Origin: a virus
Virus record (IMG/VR): IMGVR_UViG_3300006875_000096
Location: 1-29,992 of that record
Reading direction: 5' to 3' (one strand)
DNA: 29,992 nucleotides
Under the pieces are notes generated by a model, which saw only the letters and a program-made list of their open reading frames with translations, made no database searches and had not been told where the DNA came from. Position 1 is the first letter of the stretch. The number at the start of each line of letters is the position of its first letter. Position numbers and translations under genes: made by a program. Of the stretch, positions 16,101-24,249 are shown piece after piece.

Positions 16101-18863
16101 AACATCCTGCTGGATGAACTCGAGCATGGCAGCCGGCAACCGCAACTGGCCAGCCATCTCGGGGTTTGACTTGCGAACGCCAGTAATCCAGCCCAAGCGT
16201 GACTGCAAACGACGCACTTGGCGCGGGTCTGGCAGGTAGAGGTGACGCGACAGCATCTCGGAACGCAGACCAGGCGAAGCCAACACGCCACCCGTCGGAA
16301 CCAATTCGCCACCTTCGTTCGGCAACAAAGCCTTGCCGAAACCGAAGTCGGTGACATTGCCCGCTTCGTCAATAGCGTAGAGCGACTGCTCCGAGATGTT
16401 GCTGTAGTAGGAGTTGAGTAGTTCGTCTGCCAAGTCACCGTCAATGCCAGAACGCACCAGACCCTCACGAACCATCCCACGGAACTTCTCAGCGACTTGG
16501 TACAGATCGGCTCGGGCCGTACCACGCGGGGGCAGACCAACCGACTTGAAACGCTGTTCGATTCCGTCAAGACGTGTCTGTGCTTCTTCCAATTGCTTAG
16601 AAATGGCGCGGGCGACCTTGAGCGATTCGCCTTCCGTGCCGGACAAAGCCAGACCGATCATCGCATTGACTTCGTCCTCGCTATAGCCAGCCAACTCATC
16701 AATGCGGCCAGCCAGCGCATCCTCAACAAACTCATCGACGGCATTGTCCAGACGACGTGCGTTCAATACCGACAACACTTCGGTGTTGCGAGTCGCTTCA
16801 AGGACATCCTCAAAGCTCGCTCCACGAAACTCACGGCCAAACAAAGTGACGGGGTCAAGAAGATCGCCGGCATTGCCGTAGACCTTGACGGAGGTGACGC
16901 GGGTTTTCTTGCCTTCTTTGACAGCCCGTGAAAAGAACGGACGCAATGTGTCAATGATGTCGGCGTTGCGAGCAAACTCTTCGGCGAATTGGGCGATGCT
17001 CATTTCCGCACCCGACGTGAACGTCATCGCATTGAGAGCCTGGTCAATGCCTTGCAGGAAGTTCTTCGTGCCACCACGGTAAGTACCCATGCCTCTGTCA
17101 CGGGCCGATTCCCCGAACTTCACCCACCCGCGACGGCTGAACTCCTGCACTCGACCGCCGAGAGCATTGACAAGATCGTCAATCTCCCCACCGAGCCGAT
17201 TGCCGAAACGGTCAAACTTGCCCCTAGCGTTACGAACGCCGACCTTTAGGCTTGTCGTCGGGCGAAGTGTTTGGCCATCTAAACCAATGCCAGCCTGTTC
17301 CATCCATCGGACAGCAGAGTCAAAGACGTTCCGCAACTGGCCCAATTGGTTCGGCTGACGCAACCATTCACGCAACGAAGCGCGGGTGAAGTCAGTCTTT
17401 GTCGCAGACGGACCGAATGTGGACGCGACGAAACCCTCGGCAACTGCCCGCTGCGACACCGCAGTCGATTCGTCCTGAAGCGCAATTAGATCCTGAAACG
17501 CAGCACGATGCTCGTCGTCCAGAGCGGATTCGGCAGCAGACTGCAATTTGGCGATCCGCTCCGACTTGACCTGCGGATCCATCACCCCCGTGAATGCTCG
17601 AGCGAACTCTTCGATCACCGGCGCGCGTTCAGCCTCCGTGTAGCCAGTCGAACGCAACCAACGATCCACGTTTTCAACGGCTTCGTCAATGCCACGATCC
17701 GATGCCCGCAGCGAAATGGCACGGGACGGCATCTTGTCGAACAGTTTCGTAATGCGTGAACGCTCCGAAACCGACGGCTGACCAGTAAAAATCGACTTGT
17801 ATTTGATGTCGTCAGTCTTGATAAGACCCGACTCAAGTCCGAGACGTGGGGCCAATACGGCTCGCACGTCCTCCACCGTCTTGGCATCGGTCAATGCCAA
17901 CTGGGTGCGGGTGGAAACATTCGGCAGAATCTTGCGTGTATCAGCAAGTGTCGCAGTCTCTGCCAATTTCTCGGTAACGCGACGACCAGCACCAGAGTCC
18001 AGCCAGTTACGGGCCTTCACCGGATCCACGTTGCGGGCAGTCGCATACACACCGCCAGCAGCAGTCAGCGCATCTTCGGCTTTTGCCGCACCCGTAATGC
18101 CCTCAATGACATCGTCGGCAAGCGGCAAAATCTTGCCACGCGGCCCCCAGCTAGTCAGACCAGCCCCTTCAGCCCCCACTTTCAACCCAGTTGGCACAAG
18201 CTTGTTCAACGGATCAAGTGTGATCACCGACGCGGCATCGACCAAACCCGACAAAATGTTGTACGCCTCAGACCCAGGTTCTGCAACGAGGGAAGCAGCA
18301 CCACGACCAGGAGTCCAAGCCTGCCCACCAACCGTGCCACGGTAACGCCTCGCACGATCCGCTTGATTCTTCTGCGCCTCGCCACCGATGAAGTAACCCG
18401 AGCCAGACTTCTCGCCATCCTTGATCAGCGATCCGAGCGATGTCGAAACAAAGAAACCGTTCGCTACGCCTGGGTCACCGCCCGCAAAGACCTGACTGGC
18501 CACGTTGACACCAGCCTCATACGGCAACGCCAATGCAGCGGTAGCGTATTTGACACCGGTACGGAACGCCCCACCGATACCTTTCGGTTTGTCGGCTGCG
18601 GCGATGCGGGCCTGACGTTCCGCAGACCCGTTGACCAGACGCTGCGCCTCGGCTTTCGCCACAGTCTCAATCGTCTGCTCGGAAGCGTTTGACTTGGCAA
18701 GCGACAATGCGACACCAGGAGTGATATGCGGGTACAAACGGTGGATCGCACCGGCACGATTCGCAGTCTCAAGCGTGTTGCGCTGTTGCGCTAACTTCTT
18801 CTGTCGCTCTTCTTCGTATTTGAGAGCCGCTTCTTCGTCACGAAAATCCGCAGCAAAGGGCAT
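13131..18863 (-). CDS. Giant internal/ejection virion protein (1910 aa)
   Basis: This single frame fills 5.7 kb. ATG at 18863 shares a base with the stop of the 138-aa gene. The sequence is mainly charged amphipathic helix, with a hydrophobic segment near residues 106-130 (ATAALALPYEAGVNVASQV) and another hydrophobic patch around LTLMTGGYVLRNIAEAQA. The C-terminal half contains FFYKDPVTGQYVFNYPLSDKF and several aromatic-rich stretches. Its size and position between portal and scaffold recall the large ejected inner-core proteins of podoviruses (T7 gp15/gp16) and the large proteins of N4-like phages, which help DNA cross the cell envelope. I see no lysozyme or transglycosylase motif and no complete polymerase motif set. 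An ejection role is inference. Confidence 0.65.
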   Translation of the reverse strand: MPFAADFRDEEAALKYEEERQKKLAQQRNTLETANRAGAIHRLYPHITPGVALSLAKSNASEQTIETVAKAEAQRLVNGSAERQARIAAADKPKGIGGAFRTGVKYATAALALPYEAGVNVASQVFAGGDPGVANGFFVSTSLGSLIKDGEKSGSGYFIGGEAQKNQADRARRYRGTVGGQAWTPGRGAASLVAEPGSEAYNILSGLVDAASVITLDPLNKLVPTGLKVGAEGAGLTSWGPRGKILPLADDVIEGITGAAKAEDALTAAGGVYATARNVDPVKARNWLDSGAGRRVTEKLAETATLADTRKILPNVSTRTQLALTDAKTVEDVRAVLAPRLGLESGLIKTDDIKYKSIFTGQPSVSERSRITKLFDKMPSRAISLRASDRGIDEAVENVDRWLRSTGYTEAERAPVIEEFARAFTGVMDPQVKSERIAKLQSAAESALDDEHRAAFQDLIALQDESTAVSQRAVAEGFVASTFGPSATKTDFTRASLREWLRQPNQLGQLRNVFDSAVRWMEQAGIGLDGQTLRPTTSLKVGVRNARGKFDRFGNRLGGEIDDLVNALGGRVQEFSRRGWVKFGESARDRGMGTYRGGTKNFLQGIDQALNAMTFTSGAEMSIAQFAEEFARNADIIDTLRPFFSRAVKEGKKTRVTSVKVYGNAGDLLDPVTLFGREFRGASFEDVLEATRNTEVLSVLNARRLDNAVDEFVEDALAGRIDELAGYSEDEVNAMIGLALSGTEGESLKVARAISKQLEEAQTRLDGIEQRFKSVGLPPRGTARADLYQVAEKFRGMVREGLVRSGIDGDLADELLNSYYSNISEQSLYAIDEAGNVTDFGFGKALLPNEGGELVPTGGVLASPGLRSEMLSRHLYLPDPRQVRRLQSRLGWITGVRKSNPEMAGQLRLPAAMLEFIQQDVWRPLTLMTGGYVLRNIAEAQARMTLLSRTSIFKHPIQHIMWASGWKGAGDVLGKAYQLDAPNRFLVRGQQAEEVASLDEFMRASHEEYIAAIGNSYHRYGGDPVAAQMRAIRSGDFRPAAKTNRTEYIAGYADELRQLHDDPVGRMLARGADEEAVMRWFRETQEGRTHWNEINEMFEAGVRFVDETGAVKTVQASMLDERNLRNYVNRYVAGRLNLKAGEVGSLPDNILRDVAAFGLVRNGDELVLTAKETSDLRKFFTSPGKDDVGTVYVVKREAKRVRGRRVEEVTYGRVTSVDDMGNRRMVLLNNAWDENRNPTAAFKRAMNGLLDDQATAPLLPSKIKYEVRVSAGRLTRGSQSESARRTLQGMDGAVDKFFGQLFGRTTAYLDRSPLFRQRYWEQVETILPVASGDTIAALRTQVAQTAERLGIKPEQYVGSKALWKKLEAVDATRAGRLNLEQLDEFAKGHALDAVKRELYNATDRNNLTDVARVIAPFGQAWGEILQTWTKLVVSDPRILRRANVMIEGAKGADPDGDGRGFFYKDPVTGQYVFNYPLSDKFIGLLTGPVSQALNKVPVLNRFGSDAGAVNATLTAPIQTLSMGFSLSPGLGPVAQIPASVILRNVPKTDEVQKFLMPYGTPDLRGAAFIPSWLQKFVSGVWDSPDTSRVMGQTYVEVVQHLYSSGDYNTSDINDRERMFEDAIGLARTLTVLRSFGQFMGPTRPAVEFEQGDLPVAFYASELRKLQDPEQGGDYDTAVSNFLLLYPDAVAYLGAKTKSQYGGLDITEAYGKWESENGGIIKRYRDVGGLFGPFDNTVDMAVFSRQLSQGKRKRQTGREVIDQAEFNAANAVYKKAADKFPGNRTEEQRALLKALRTTLGKKYPGFATLQSFDTQKFNRQLAQLQNAVKDEELAGNPVRDAVANYLSVRDQVLGIAESRGRSSLTSAKDGDLRDLLRQYGTALVKKYPDFVRLYDRVLAREVESDTDPSGE

Positions 18864-19279
18864 CAGATACCGCCGTCACGGAATGCGCTGATCAGATCCG
18901 CAAGATCGTCGTTCGGATACATTGAGTAGATCATCTGCAACTCGTCCATGACAGGGTTCTGAGGCGCAATGTACTTCGGAATACCAGCCTGCATCGCATT
19001 GCGACCAGGGCCGAAGTCAGCACCATCGGTGATCGGACGGTTGTTCTCGCTCGCACGGAACAAATCACCCGCTTCACCAGGCACAGGACGCGGCCTTGCA
19101 CGTTCAGCAATCTTCTGAGCCTCAACCTGCGCCGGCGATGCACCCATCGGAACGGCCCTCTGCGCTTCCATCTGGCGTGTCGCCTCACCGTAGGTCTGGC
19201 CTTTTGCGGCCTGACGGGCAATCTTTGCGGCGGGATTACGCAGATCAGACCGATTTGCGTACGACTCGACGTTTGACAT
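18863..19279 (-). CDS. Hypothetical virion-module protein (138 aa)
   Basis: ATG at 19279 directly follows the portal stop. The 138-aa product is polar and probably disordered in its first two thirds (Ala, Arg, Gln, Pro rich) and ends with a more ordered part containing MDELQMIYSMYPNDDLADLISAF. No family is recognised. Small proteins between portal and internal proteins are often head-completion or portal-associated factors, but nothing in the sequence proves it. Confidence 0.6.
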   Translation of the reverse strand: MSNVESYANRSDLRNPAAKIARQAAKGQTYGEATRQMEAQRAVPMGASPAQVEAQKIAERARPRPVPGEAGDLFRASENNRPITDGADFGPGRNAMQAGIPKYIAPQNPVMDELQMIYSMYPNDDLADLISAFRDGGI

Positions 19280-21058
19280 TTAGGCAGCACCCCCAAGTTG
19301 AGCCAACAATGCTTCGATTCCCTGCGGACCAGCAGGTGCGGCAGCCACTTCGGGCGGCGGCGCAACCGGCATTTCCGCACCCATACCAGGCATCGCCAAA
19401 CCAGGCATCGTCTCAGGTGAACCCTGCGGAGCCTGCTGCGCTTGACGTTCCTGCGCGCGTTCGTTCGTTTTACGCACCGCCTCGTACAGGCTGACGTTCT
19501 GTTCGACAACAAGCTGCGTCAGATACGCAAGATCGTCCGGCTGGTACGGACCCTGCGGATTCGCAGCCTGCTGCTGGATGCTTGCCAGCAACGCAGCCTC
19601 AATACCTTCCGCCGTGATGCGATCTGCCTCAAGTTCGGGGTCTGCGATCAGCGGATCTGCTTCACGCGCCGACTCTTTTGACATCAAACCCGTGCCGAGA
19701 CGCTGACCCAGACCGACAATCAGACTGTTCACATCAGTTCCCGACGCGGGGTAAGTGACATAGTGGAAGTCCGACTCCCACAACTTCTCTGCCGTGTAGT
19801 CGGTCTTGCCAGCATTCTTGTGACCGGCGATGAAGAACGACTTCGGCTGGCTACCCCAGTACGCTTTTTCGATAGCGATGGCGATGCGATCCTCTTCAAG
19901 CATCGATGACTCAAACGTCGCTTGTGCTTCCTGCACACGGAAGTCAACCGTTGCCGACAACACCGACTCGCCACGACGACCGGTACGGATGTTCGTACCC
20001 GATTCGCCGCCAAACTCGGCAGGGATCGCACCCTCAAGACGTTCCTGACGTTCGATGCGGTCAAGAGCGATGTCGGTTTTGTAGCCAGGGTTTGTCTGCA
20101 ACTGCTGGATGTCGCCACCCTTGACGATACCGAGCTGGCCGATCTTGCCGTCAGCGACCTGAATGATCTCAGGGTTCTCAGCAGGACGCGCAACGAGATA
20201 CTCGTCGGGGAAAATGCCACGCTCAATGGCGATTTCGGTCAATGCCTGCAACCTCGCGCGGGTGTAGTACATACCCAACACGCCGTCAAACTGGCCGCGT
20301 GGACGATCAAGCGTGATGCGCTGCGGAACAACCGCCAACGGCATACCCGTACGGTTGATCACACGCTCAAGTTCCATCACTTCGAGAACACCCGTGATGT
20401 TTATTCCGAAACTCTTTTCTTCACCCAAAACGCAAAGAACGATCTCGTCGTAGGAGACGTACTCAAGGAGGACAAACTTGGTGTCAGGGCGGACTTTACC
20501 CATCCGCAGTTTGCCGGCCACGATTCCGCCGTAATTGTCGAACAACCATTTGGCTGTTTTGGTGTAGGTGAAAATGCAGTCATAGGGAACAGGGTTGTCT
20601 GGATCCTCGTCGGGGCAAGGGAAGGTATCCAGCGGGTTGCGGACGTGCCACGTCGGGATAAGACGCTTGAAATCAGGCTTGATCACGACCGGAGCAGAAG
20701 AGTATGCGAGCAAGTGCCTCGCACGACGCTTCATCTTCATCTTCATGCGGTTCTGATCCCAGATCGACAGCATTGCCTTCTTGCGGGTGCGAGCCATCTC
20801 TTTCGCCCGCTCGGATCCTTCGCGCAGCGGCGGGAAATACGGCGACGGCATAGTCGAAGAAACACGCATCGACATCTGGTCAAGACCAGTCACCAAAAGG
20901 TTTGCAACCGATGCCTTCGCGTTGCGATCCAACTCATTCAACGGTATGACAACATCGCCGTTTGCCAACTCACGCACGTCACGCATCTGTTGAAGCACCG
21001 GCCCTTGGGCCTCAAGACGCTCCCTGTACAGCGCAACAATCTCTTCTGCTGTGATCAT
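19280..21058 (-). CDS. Portal protein
   Basis: A 592-aa protein from ATG 21058. It is the second gene of the packaging module, directly after the large terminase. It has the usual portal-like plan: a helical N-terminus (EEIVALYRERLEAQGPVLQQM), a wing region with IPTWHVRNPLDTFPCPDEDP, a central beta/helix region with MELERVINRTGMPLAVV, and a long C-terminal helix-rich and Gln/Pro/Ala-rich tail. It would form the dodecameric ring at one vertex through which DNA enters and leaves. The call relies on sequence feel, length and synteny. Confidence 0.8.
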   Translation of the reverse strand: MITAEEIVALYRERLEAQGPVLQQMRDVRELANGDVVIPLNELDRNAKASVANLLVTGLDQMSMRVSSTMPSPYFPPLREGSERAKEMARTRKKAMLSIWDQNRMKMKMKRRARHLLAYSSAPVVIKPDFKRLIPTWHVRNPLDTFPCPDEDPDNPVPYDCIFTYTKTAKWLFDNYGGIVAGKLRMGKVRPDTKFVLLEYVSYDEIVLCVLGEEKSFGINITGVLEVMELERVINRTGMPLAVVPQRITLDRPRGQFDGVLGMYYTRARLQALTEIAIERGIFPDEYLVARPAENPEIIQVADGKIGQLGIVKGGDIQQLQTNPGYKTDIALDRIERQERLEGAIPAEFGGESGTNIRTGRRGESVLSATVDFRVQEAQATFESSMLEEDRIAIAIEKAYWGSQPKSFFIAGHKNAGKTDYTAEKLWESDFHYVTYPASGTDVNSLIVGLGQRLGTGLMSKESAREADPLIADPELEADRITAEGIEAALLASIQQQAANPQGPYQPDDLAYLTQLVVEQNVSLYEAVRKTNERAQERQAQQAPQGSPETMPGLAMPGMGAEMPVAPPPEVAAAPAGPQGIEALLAQLGGAA

Positions 21059-21096
21059 TTACCGACGCTTTCAGACATGGCCGAAAAAATCATACA

Positions 21097-23070
21097 CTAG
21101 ACAGCCAGCCACGTCGGTCGCCATTGACGCGGCGGTGCTTTCAGCGGACGCAACTGCGGTAGGTGCAACTCGGCAAACCAATGCGCCATGACAAGGTCAG
21201 TACCCCGCTTCTTGTCGCGGGTCCAGGTACACATCTCGTCCACAAGAGCCATCGTTTTCCAGTTCTCCACCATCGTCGGCAGCCGGATCGACCCTGAACG
21301 CCACAACGGAGGCAGCAAAGCCTCGACACCCAACGACTCGTCCAGCTTGTTCCGCGATGTGGTGTGCGGAATCACGTTCACTTGATGCAAAGCCTGCCAA
21401 CGACGCACGAAATCGTGGGCCAACAGATACCGCTGGGCCGCGTTGATCTCAATGATCCAATGGGTGATCGGGTAGCCCAAGTCAACAGACCGGTTCTGCC
21501 ACTCTTCCATGATCCCCGAATACTTCCCCGAAGCCACGTCGTAGCCCAACAACTCTTCGGCGGTCATCTTCGGACGCTCGAGGTCAATCAGATACCGCAG
21601 GTTCGTCTCGGGCTGGAACAGCCACCACTCAACACCCCAAAAGTTCTGGGCGGACGGGTCAACCGAAGCCACCGAAATGATCGGCGGATGCAGATACTGG
21701 GGGATGTGACCAGGTCGGCGGCCACGATCAATACAGCCTGGGTACTCAACACCGTCCTTGCCGACCCCACCCACCGCATGGACACGGTCGATCAAGGCTT
21801 CTTCGATGTCAATGTCCTCTTGCTGGTACACCACCCGAAACTTGTTCGGATTGGAGTGCCGAATGTATGACAGATCCTTCCACGACAAACGGAACGGATC
21901 CAACAACGGACCCTCTGGCCACGCCGGTGCGTCCTTACGCCGCGACTCAGGCCCAGTATCCAGTTCCTCGTAATACGCTTTGTAGACGATGTGGTGATAC
22001 TTCTGATGCTTGGTCGGTTCCCGCTCGGCCCGCTTCGACACATCCGTAACATCCGAACCGTCATACCCGTCCTCGTCTAGGTCGTCGTAGGTGTACTTCG
22101 CCAAACAATGGGCGTACAAGTCATTGCTCGAAAGACGCTGACCGATCACCACCAACAAACCACCTGGATCGACGCGGGCCTCGGCCATCGAATCCCACCG
22201 CTCGATCAGCTTGTCGCGGGAAGCAGAATCCTTCGCGTTCTCCGTCGTCGCAACGTCGTCATACAAACACAAGTCGGCGCGGTGACCAATGAACTCCGAA
22301 TCAATACCGTACGCGGCAACAGTCGGTTCCTTGTTGTCCAACCCACCGATATCCAACTGCTCGACAATGAACTCTTCGGCTCGCCACATGGAGCCGGCAG
22401 CAGCAGGCTTGAACCGCCCATAATCCGTAGCCAAACACCCCTCGGCATTCAGAGCCATACCCTTCTTCACTAACTCAGGGTCAGGCTTCAGAGGGTACGA
22501 CCGCTCGAGAGTTTCACGAATACGCCGCGAATACTGCTTCGCCAGTTTTTCTGTGTTCGACCCGATCAGCACACGGATCCCACGGTTGCGGACAATCGCC
22601 CACACAGCGACATCATGGAACAACGTGGACTTGCCAGCACCAGGCGGACAATTCAGAACAAGATGTTCCTTCTCCTGCGACTCCAAATACTGAACAATCT
22701 TGTACGCCGCTTCAACCTGCCACGGTGACGGGACACGACCGAGGTACACCCGTCGGAAATAGTCAAAATCCTCCAACCCCTTCTTTGCCCTAGTAGACAA
22801 CCGAGAAGCCGGAATAACAGGCGGCAGACCATCCTCCACCTCCTGCACAATCTTCAGCGCAGTACGGTTGTAGTCCTTCGCTTTCGCCTGCACCTCATCA
22901 AACTCAGCGATCTTCGCCTCAGCAACAGCTTTACGCTTCTGAGCATCCCAACGCTGACCCGTGTTGTAGTTGATCCCCGCAACCTTCGAGGACTCCTTGA
23001 TCGTCAAACCAGAAGCCCGAGCCTGCCAAAACCTCGCAACATCCTCAACCGGAACTTGTCTCTTGCCCAT
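21097..23070 (-). CDS. terL: Terminase large subunit with N-terminal helix-turn-helix
   Basis: The ATPase-nuclease motor that packages phage DNA. I prefer ATG 23070; a TTG four codons earlier is possible. Counting from the ATG, residues about 7-50 form a helix-turn-helix-like segment (VARFWQARASGLTIKESSKV then GINYNTGQRW), the kind of DNA-binding unit expected in a small terminase. Walker A is NCPPGAGKST at about 140-149, Walker B LCLYDD at about 267-272, and the RNase H-like nuclease begins with the conserved Asp in ASVDPSAQNFW near residue 471, with a further acidic site at INAAQRY in the C-terminal part. No separate small terminase gene is seen in the window. Confidence 0.92.
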   Translation of the reverse strand: MGKRQVPVEDVARFWQARASGLTIKESSKVAGINYNTGQRWDAQKRKAVAEAKIAEFDEVQAKAKDYNRTALKIVQEVEDGLPPVIPASRLSTRAKKGLEDFDYFRRVYLGRVPSPWQVEAAYKIVQYLESQEKEHLVLNCPPGAGKSTLFHDVAVWAIVRNRGIRVLIGSNTEKLAKQYSRRIRETLERSYPLKPDPELVKKGMALNAEGCLATDYGRFKPAAAGSMWRAEEFIVEQLDIGGLDNKEPTVAAYGIDSEFIGHRADLCLYDDVATTENAKDSASRDKLIERWDSMAEARVDPGGLLVVIGQRLSSNDLYAHCLAKYTYDDLDEDGYDGSDVTDVSKRAEREPTKHQKYHHIVYKAYYEELDTGPESRRKDAPAWPEGPLLDPFRLSWKDLSYIRHSNPNKFRVVYQQEDIDIEEALIDRVHAVGGVGKDGVEYPGCIDRGRRPGHIPQYLHPPIISVASVDPSAQNFWGVEWWLFQPETNLRYLIDLERPKMTAEELLGYDVASGKYSGIMEEWQNRSVDLGYPITHWIIEINAAQRYLLAHDFVRRWQALHQVNVIPHTTSRNKLDESLGVEALLPPLWRSGSIRLPTMVENWKTMALVDEMCTWTRDKKRGTDLVMAHWFAELHLPQLRPLKAPPRQWRPTWLAV

Positions 23071-23129
23071 CAGAAACCCCAATCGTAATACAGCACAATA
23101 CTCCGTTGTTATCCGCTAGCGTGGAAACC

Positions 23130-23681
23130 ATGAAACTTCTCAAACCAGCCACACTCATCACCTACCTTGCAACAATCCCCTTCGCCAACTGGCTCATCAG
23201 TAACGTCGGATCGCAACAATTCCCCAACGGCCCACACACAATACCAGTTGGCTTTGGCTACGCCGCTCCCAGCGGAGTTCTCGCCATCGGCATTGCGTTA
23301 TTCGCTCGAGATTTTGTTCAAGAAAATTACGGTCGAAAAATAACATTCGTCGCCATTGCGATCGGTGTCGCTCTTTCATACACAATCAACCCAGCAGTCG
23401 CCACAGCATCGGCAATAGCTTTCGGGATTAGCGAACTTGCAGACCTAACGATCTACACAACAATCCGCAAACGGAATATCGTTGCGGCAGTCACAATTTC
23501 TGGAATTATTGGTGGTATTGTTGATTCTCTTCTGTTCTTGCAAATCGCATTTGATTCAACGATGTTCTGGCAAGGACAAGTCATCGGCAAAACATACATG
23601 GCGATTTTGGGTGGAATCCTAATTTGGAGCGGACGTGGTTTATCTAACCGGATGTTTGCCGGCAAAACAGCACTTGCGTGA
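23130..23681 (+). CDS. VUT/YhhQ-family queuosine precursor transporter
   Basis: ATG at 23130 (183 aa) is preceded by GGAAA; an upstream in-frame TTG at 23106 is less likely. The protein is hydrophobic with about six membrane helices and resembles the VUT family (DUF165/COG1738) in its motifs: YAAPSGVLAIGIALFARDFV with downstream ENYGR, SAIAFGISELADLTIY, and SGIIGGIVDSLLFLQIAF, including the membrane-embedded D/E residues. The E. coli member YhhQ imports preQ0/preQ1, the 7-deazaguanine precursors of queuosine. The protein would sit in the host membrane. It is divergent from the terminase, overlaps the transglycosylase-like gene by 47 nt, and is clearly more AT-rich than its flanks, as expected for an acquired cassette. 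Confidence 0.85.
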   Translation: MKLLKPATLITYLATIPFANWLISNVGSQQFPNGPHTIPVGFGYAAPSGVLAIGIALFARDFVQENYGRKITFVAIAIGVALSYTINPAVATASAIAFGISELADLTIYTTIRKRNIVAAVTISGIIGGIVDSLLFLQIAFDSTMFWQGQVIGKTYMAILGGILIWSGRGLSNRMFAGKTALA

Positions 23682-24249
23682 AGCATTAGAACGTCACGGA
23701 ATTGGTCTGCTCGCAACACCTTATTCGCAAAGGTTGGTGCCAGACCAATGGATTTGGGCAGCAGACAACGGTTGTTTTGGCTGTAAATGGGACGAACAAA
23801 CTTGGCTACGTTGGCTTGATTCAAAGCCCCGCACAGCCCTTTTTGCCACAGTCCCAGATGTTGTCGCCAACCACATTGAAACTGTCAAGAGATGGCATCG
23901 ATACGGGAATCTGGTTCGTAGTATGGGCTTCAAAGCGGGATTCGTATTACAAGACGGAGCCAGAGAACTGCCCTGGGACGAAATGGATGCGCTATTTGTG
24001 GGTGGATCAACAGAATACAAACTGTCTGAAGAAGCCCACAATTTTGTTCAAGAAGCAAAACAACGCGGAAAATGGGTTCACATGGGTCGAGTGAATTCAA
24101 AACGCAGAATCGCAATAGCCCGCGAATGGGGATGCGACTCAGTTGACGGCACATTTCTTGCATTCGGCCCAGACATAAATACCCCAAAGCTCATCAAAAT
24201 GATGGAACCAGACCTACAACTTTCATTATTCAGAGATAGTCGCATCTGA
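23635..24249 (+). CDS. dpdA: DpdA-like 7-deazaguanine DNA transglycosylase
   Basis: GTG at 23635 with GGAG 7 nt upstream gives 204 aa. The protein retains the order of key residues of tRNA-guanine transglycosylase: D44 in ADNGCF (TGT DSGGF, acid/base Asp), D75 in VPDVV (base-binding Asp), Q106 in FVLQDG, G123-G124 in FVGG (substrate base pocket), and D171 in CDSVDGT (nucleophile, TGT MFDCV). It is about half the usual TGT length and lacks the four-ligand zinc site of tRNA enzymes, as expected for phage DpdA-type proteins that act on DNA. It would swap guanine in DNA for a 7-deazaguanine such as preQ0. Its partner is the transporter upstream. DNA specificity is inference; a tRNA target cannot be excluded. 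Confidence 0.82.
   Translation: MVYLTGCLPAKQHLREALERHGIGLLATPYSQRLVPDQWIWAADNGCFGCKWDEQTWLRWLDSKPRTALFATVPDVVANHIETVKRWHRYGNLVRSMGFKAGFVLQDGARELPWDEMDALFVGGSTEYKLSEEAHNFVQEAKQRGKWVHMGRVNSKRRIAIAREWGCDSVDGTFLAFGPDINTPKLIKMMEPDLQLSLFRDSRI

Noticed and set aside
13131-18863. Virion RNA polymerase of the N4 type in the 1910-aa protein (it has a TRAGR sequence near residue 1370 and an HDD near 1060)
   Set aside because: In the T7/N4 polymerase family TxxGR precedes the catalytic Asp, Lys and His-Asp motifs. Here the order is reversed and the remaining motifs are absent.
23071-23129. A preQ1 riboswitch ahead of the transporter
   Set aside because: The 59-nt divergent gap contains no aptamer-like stem-loop with an A-rich tail; the resemblance is only to expectation from the gene function.
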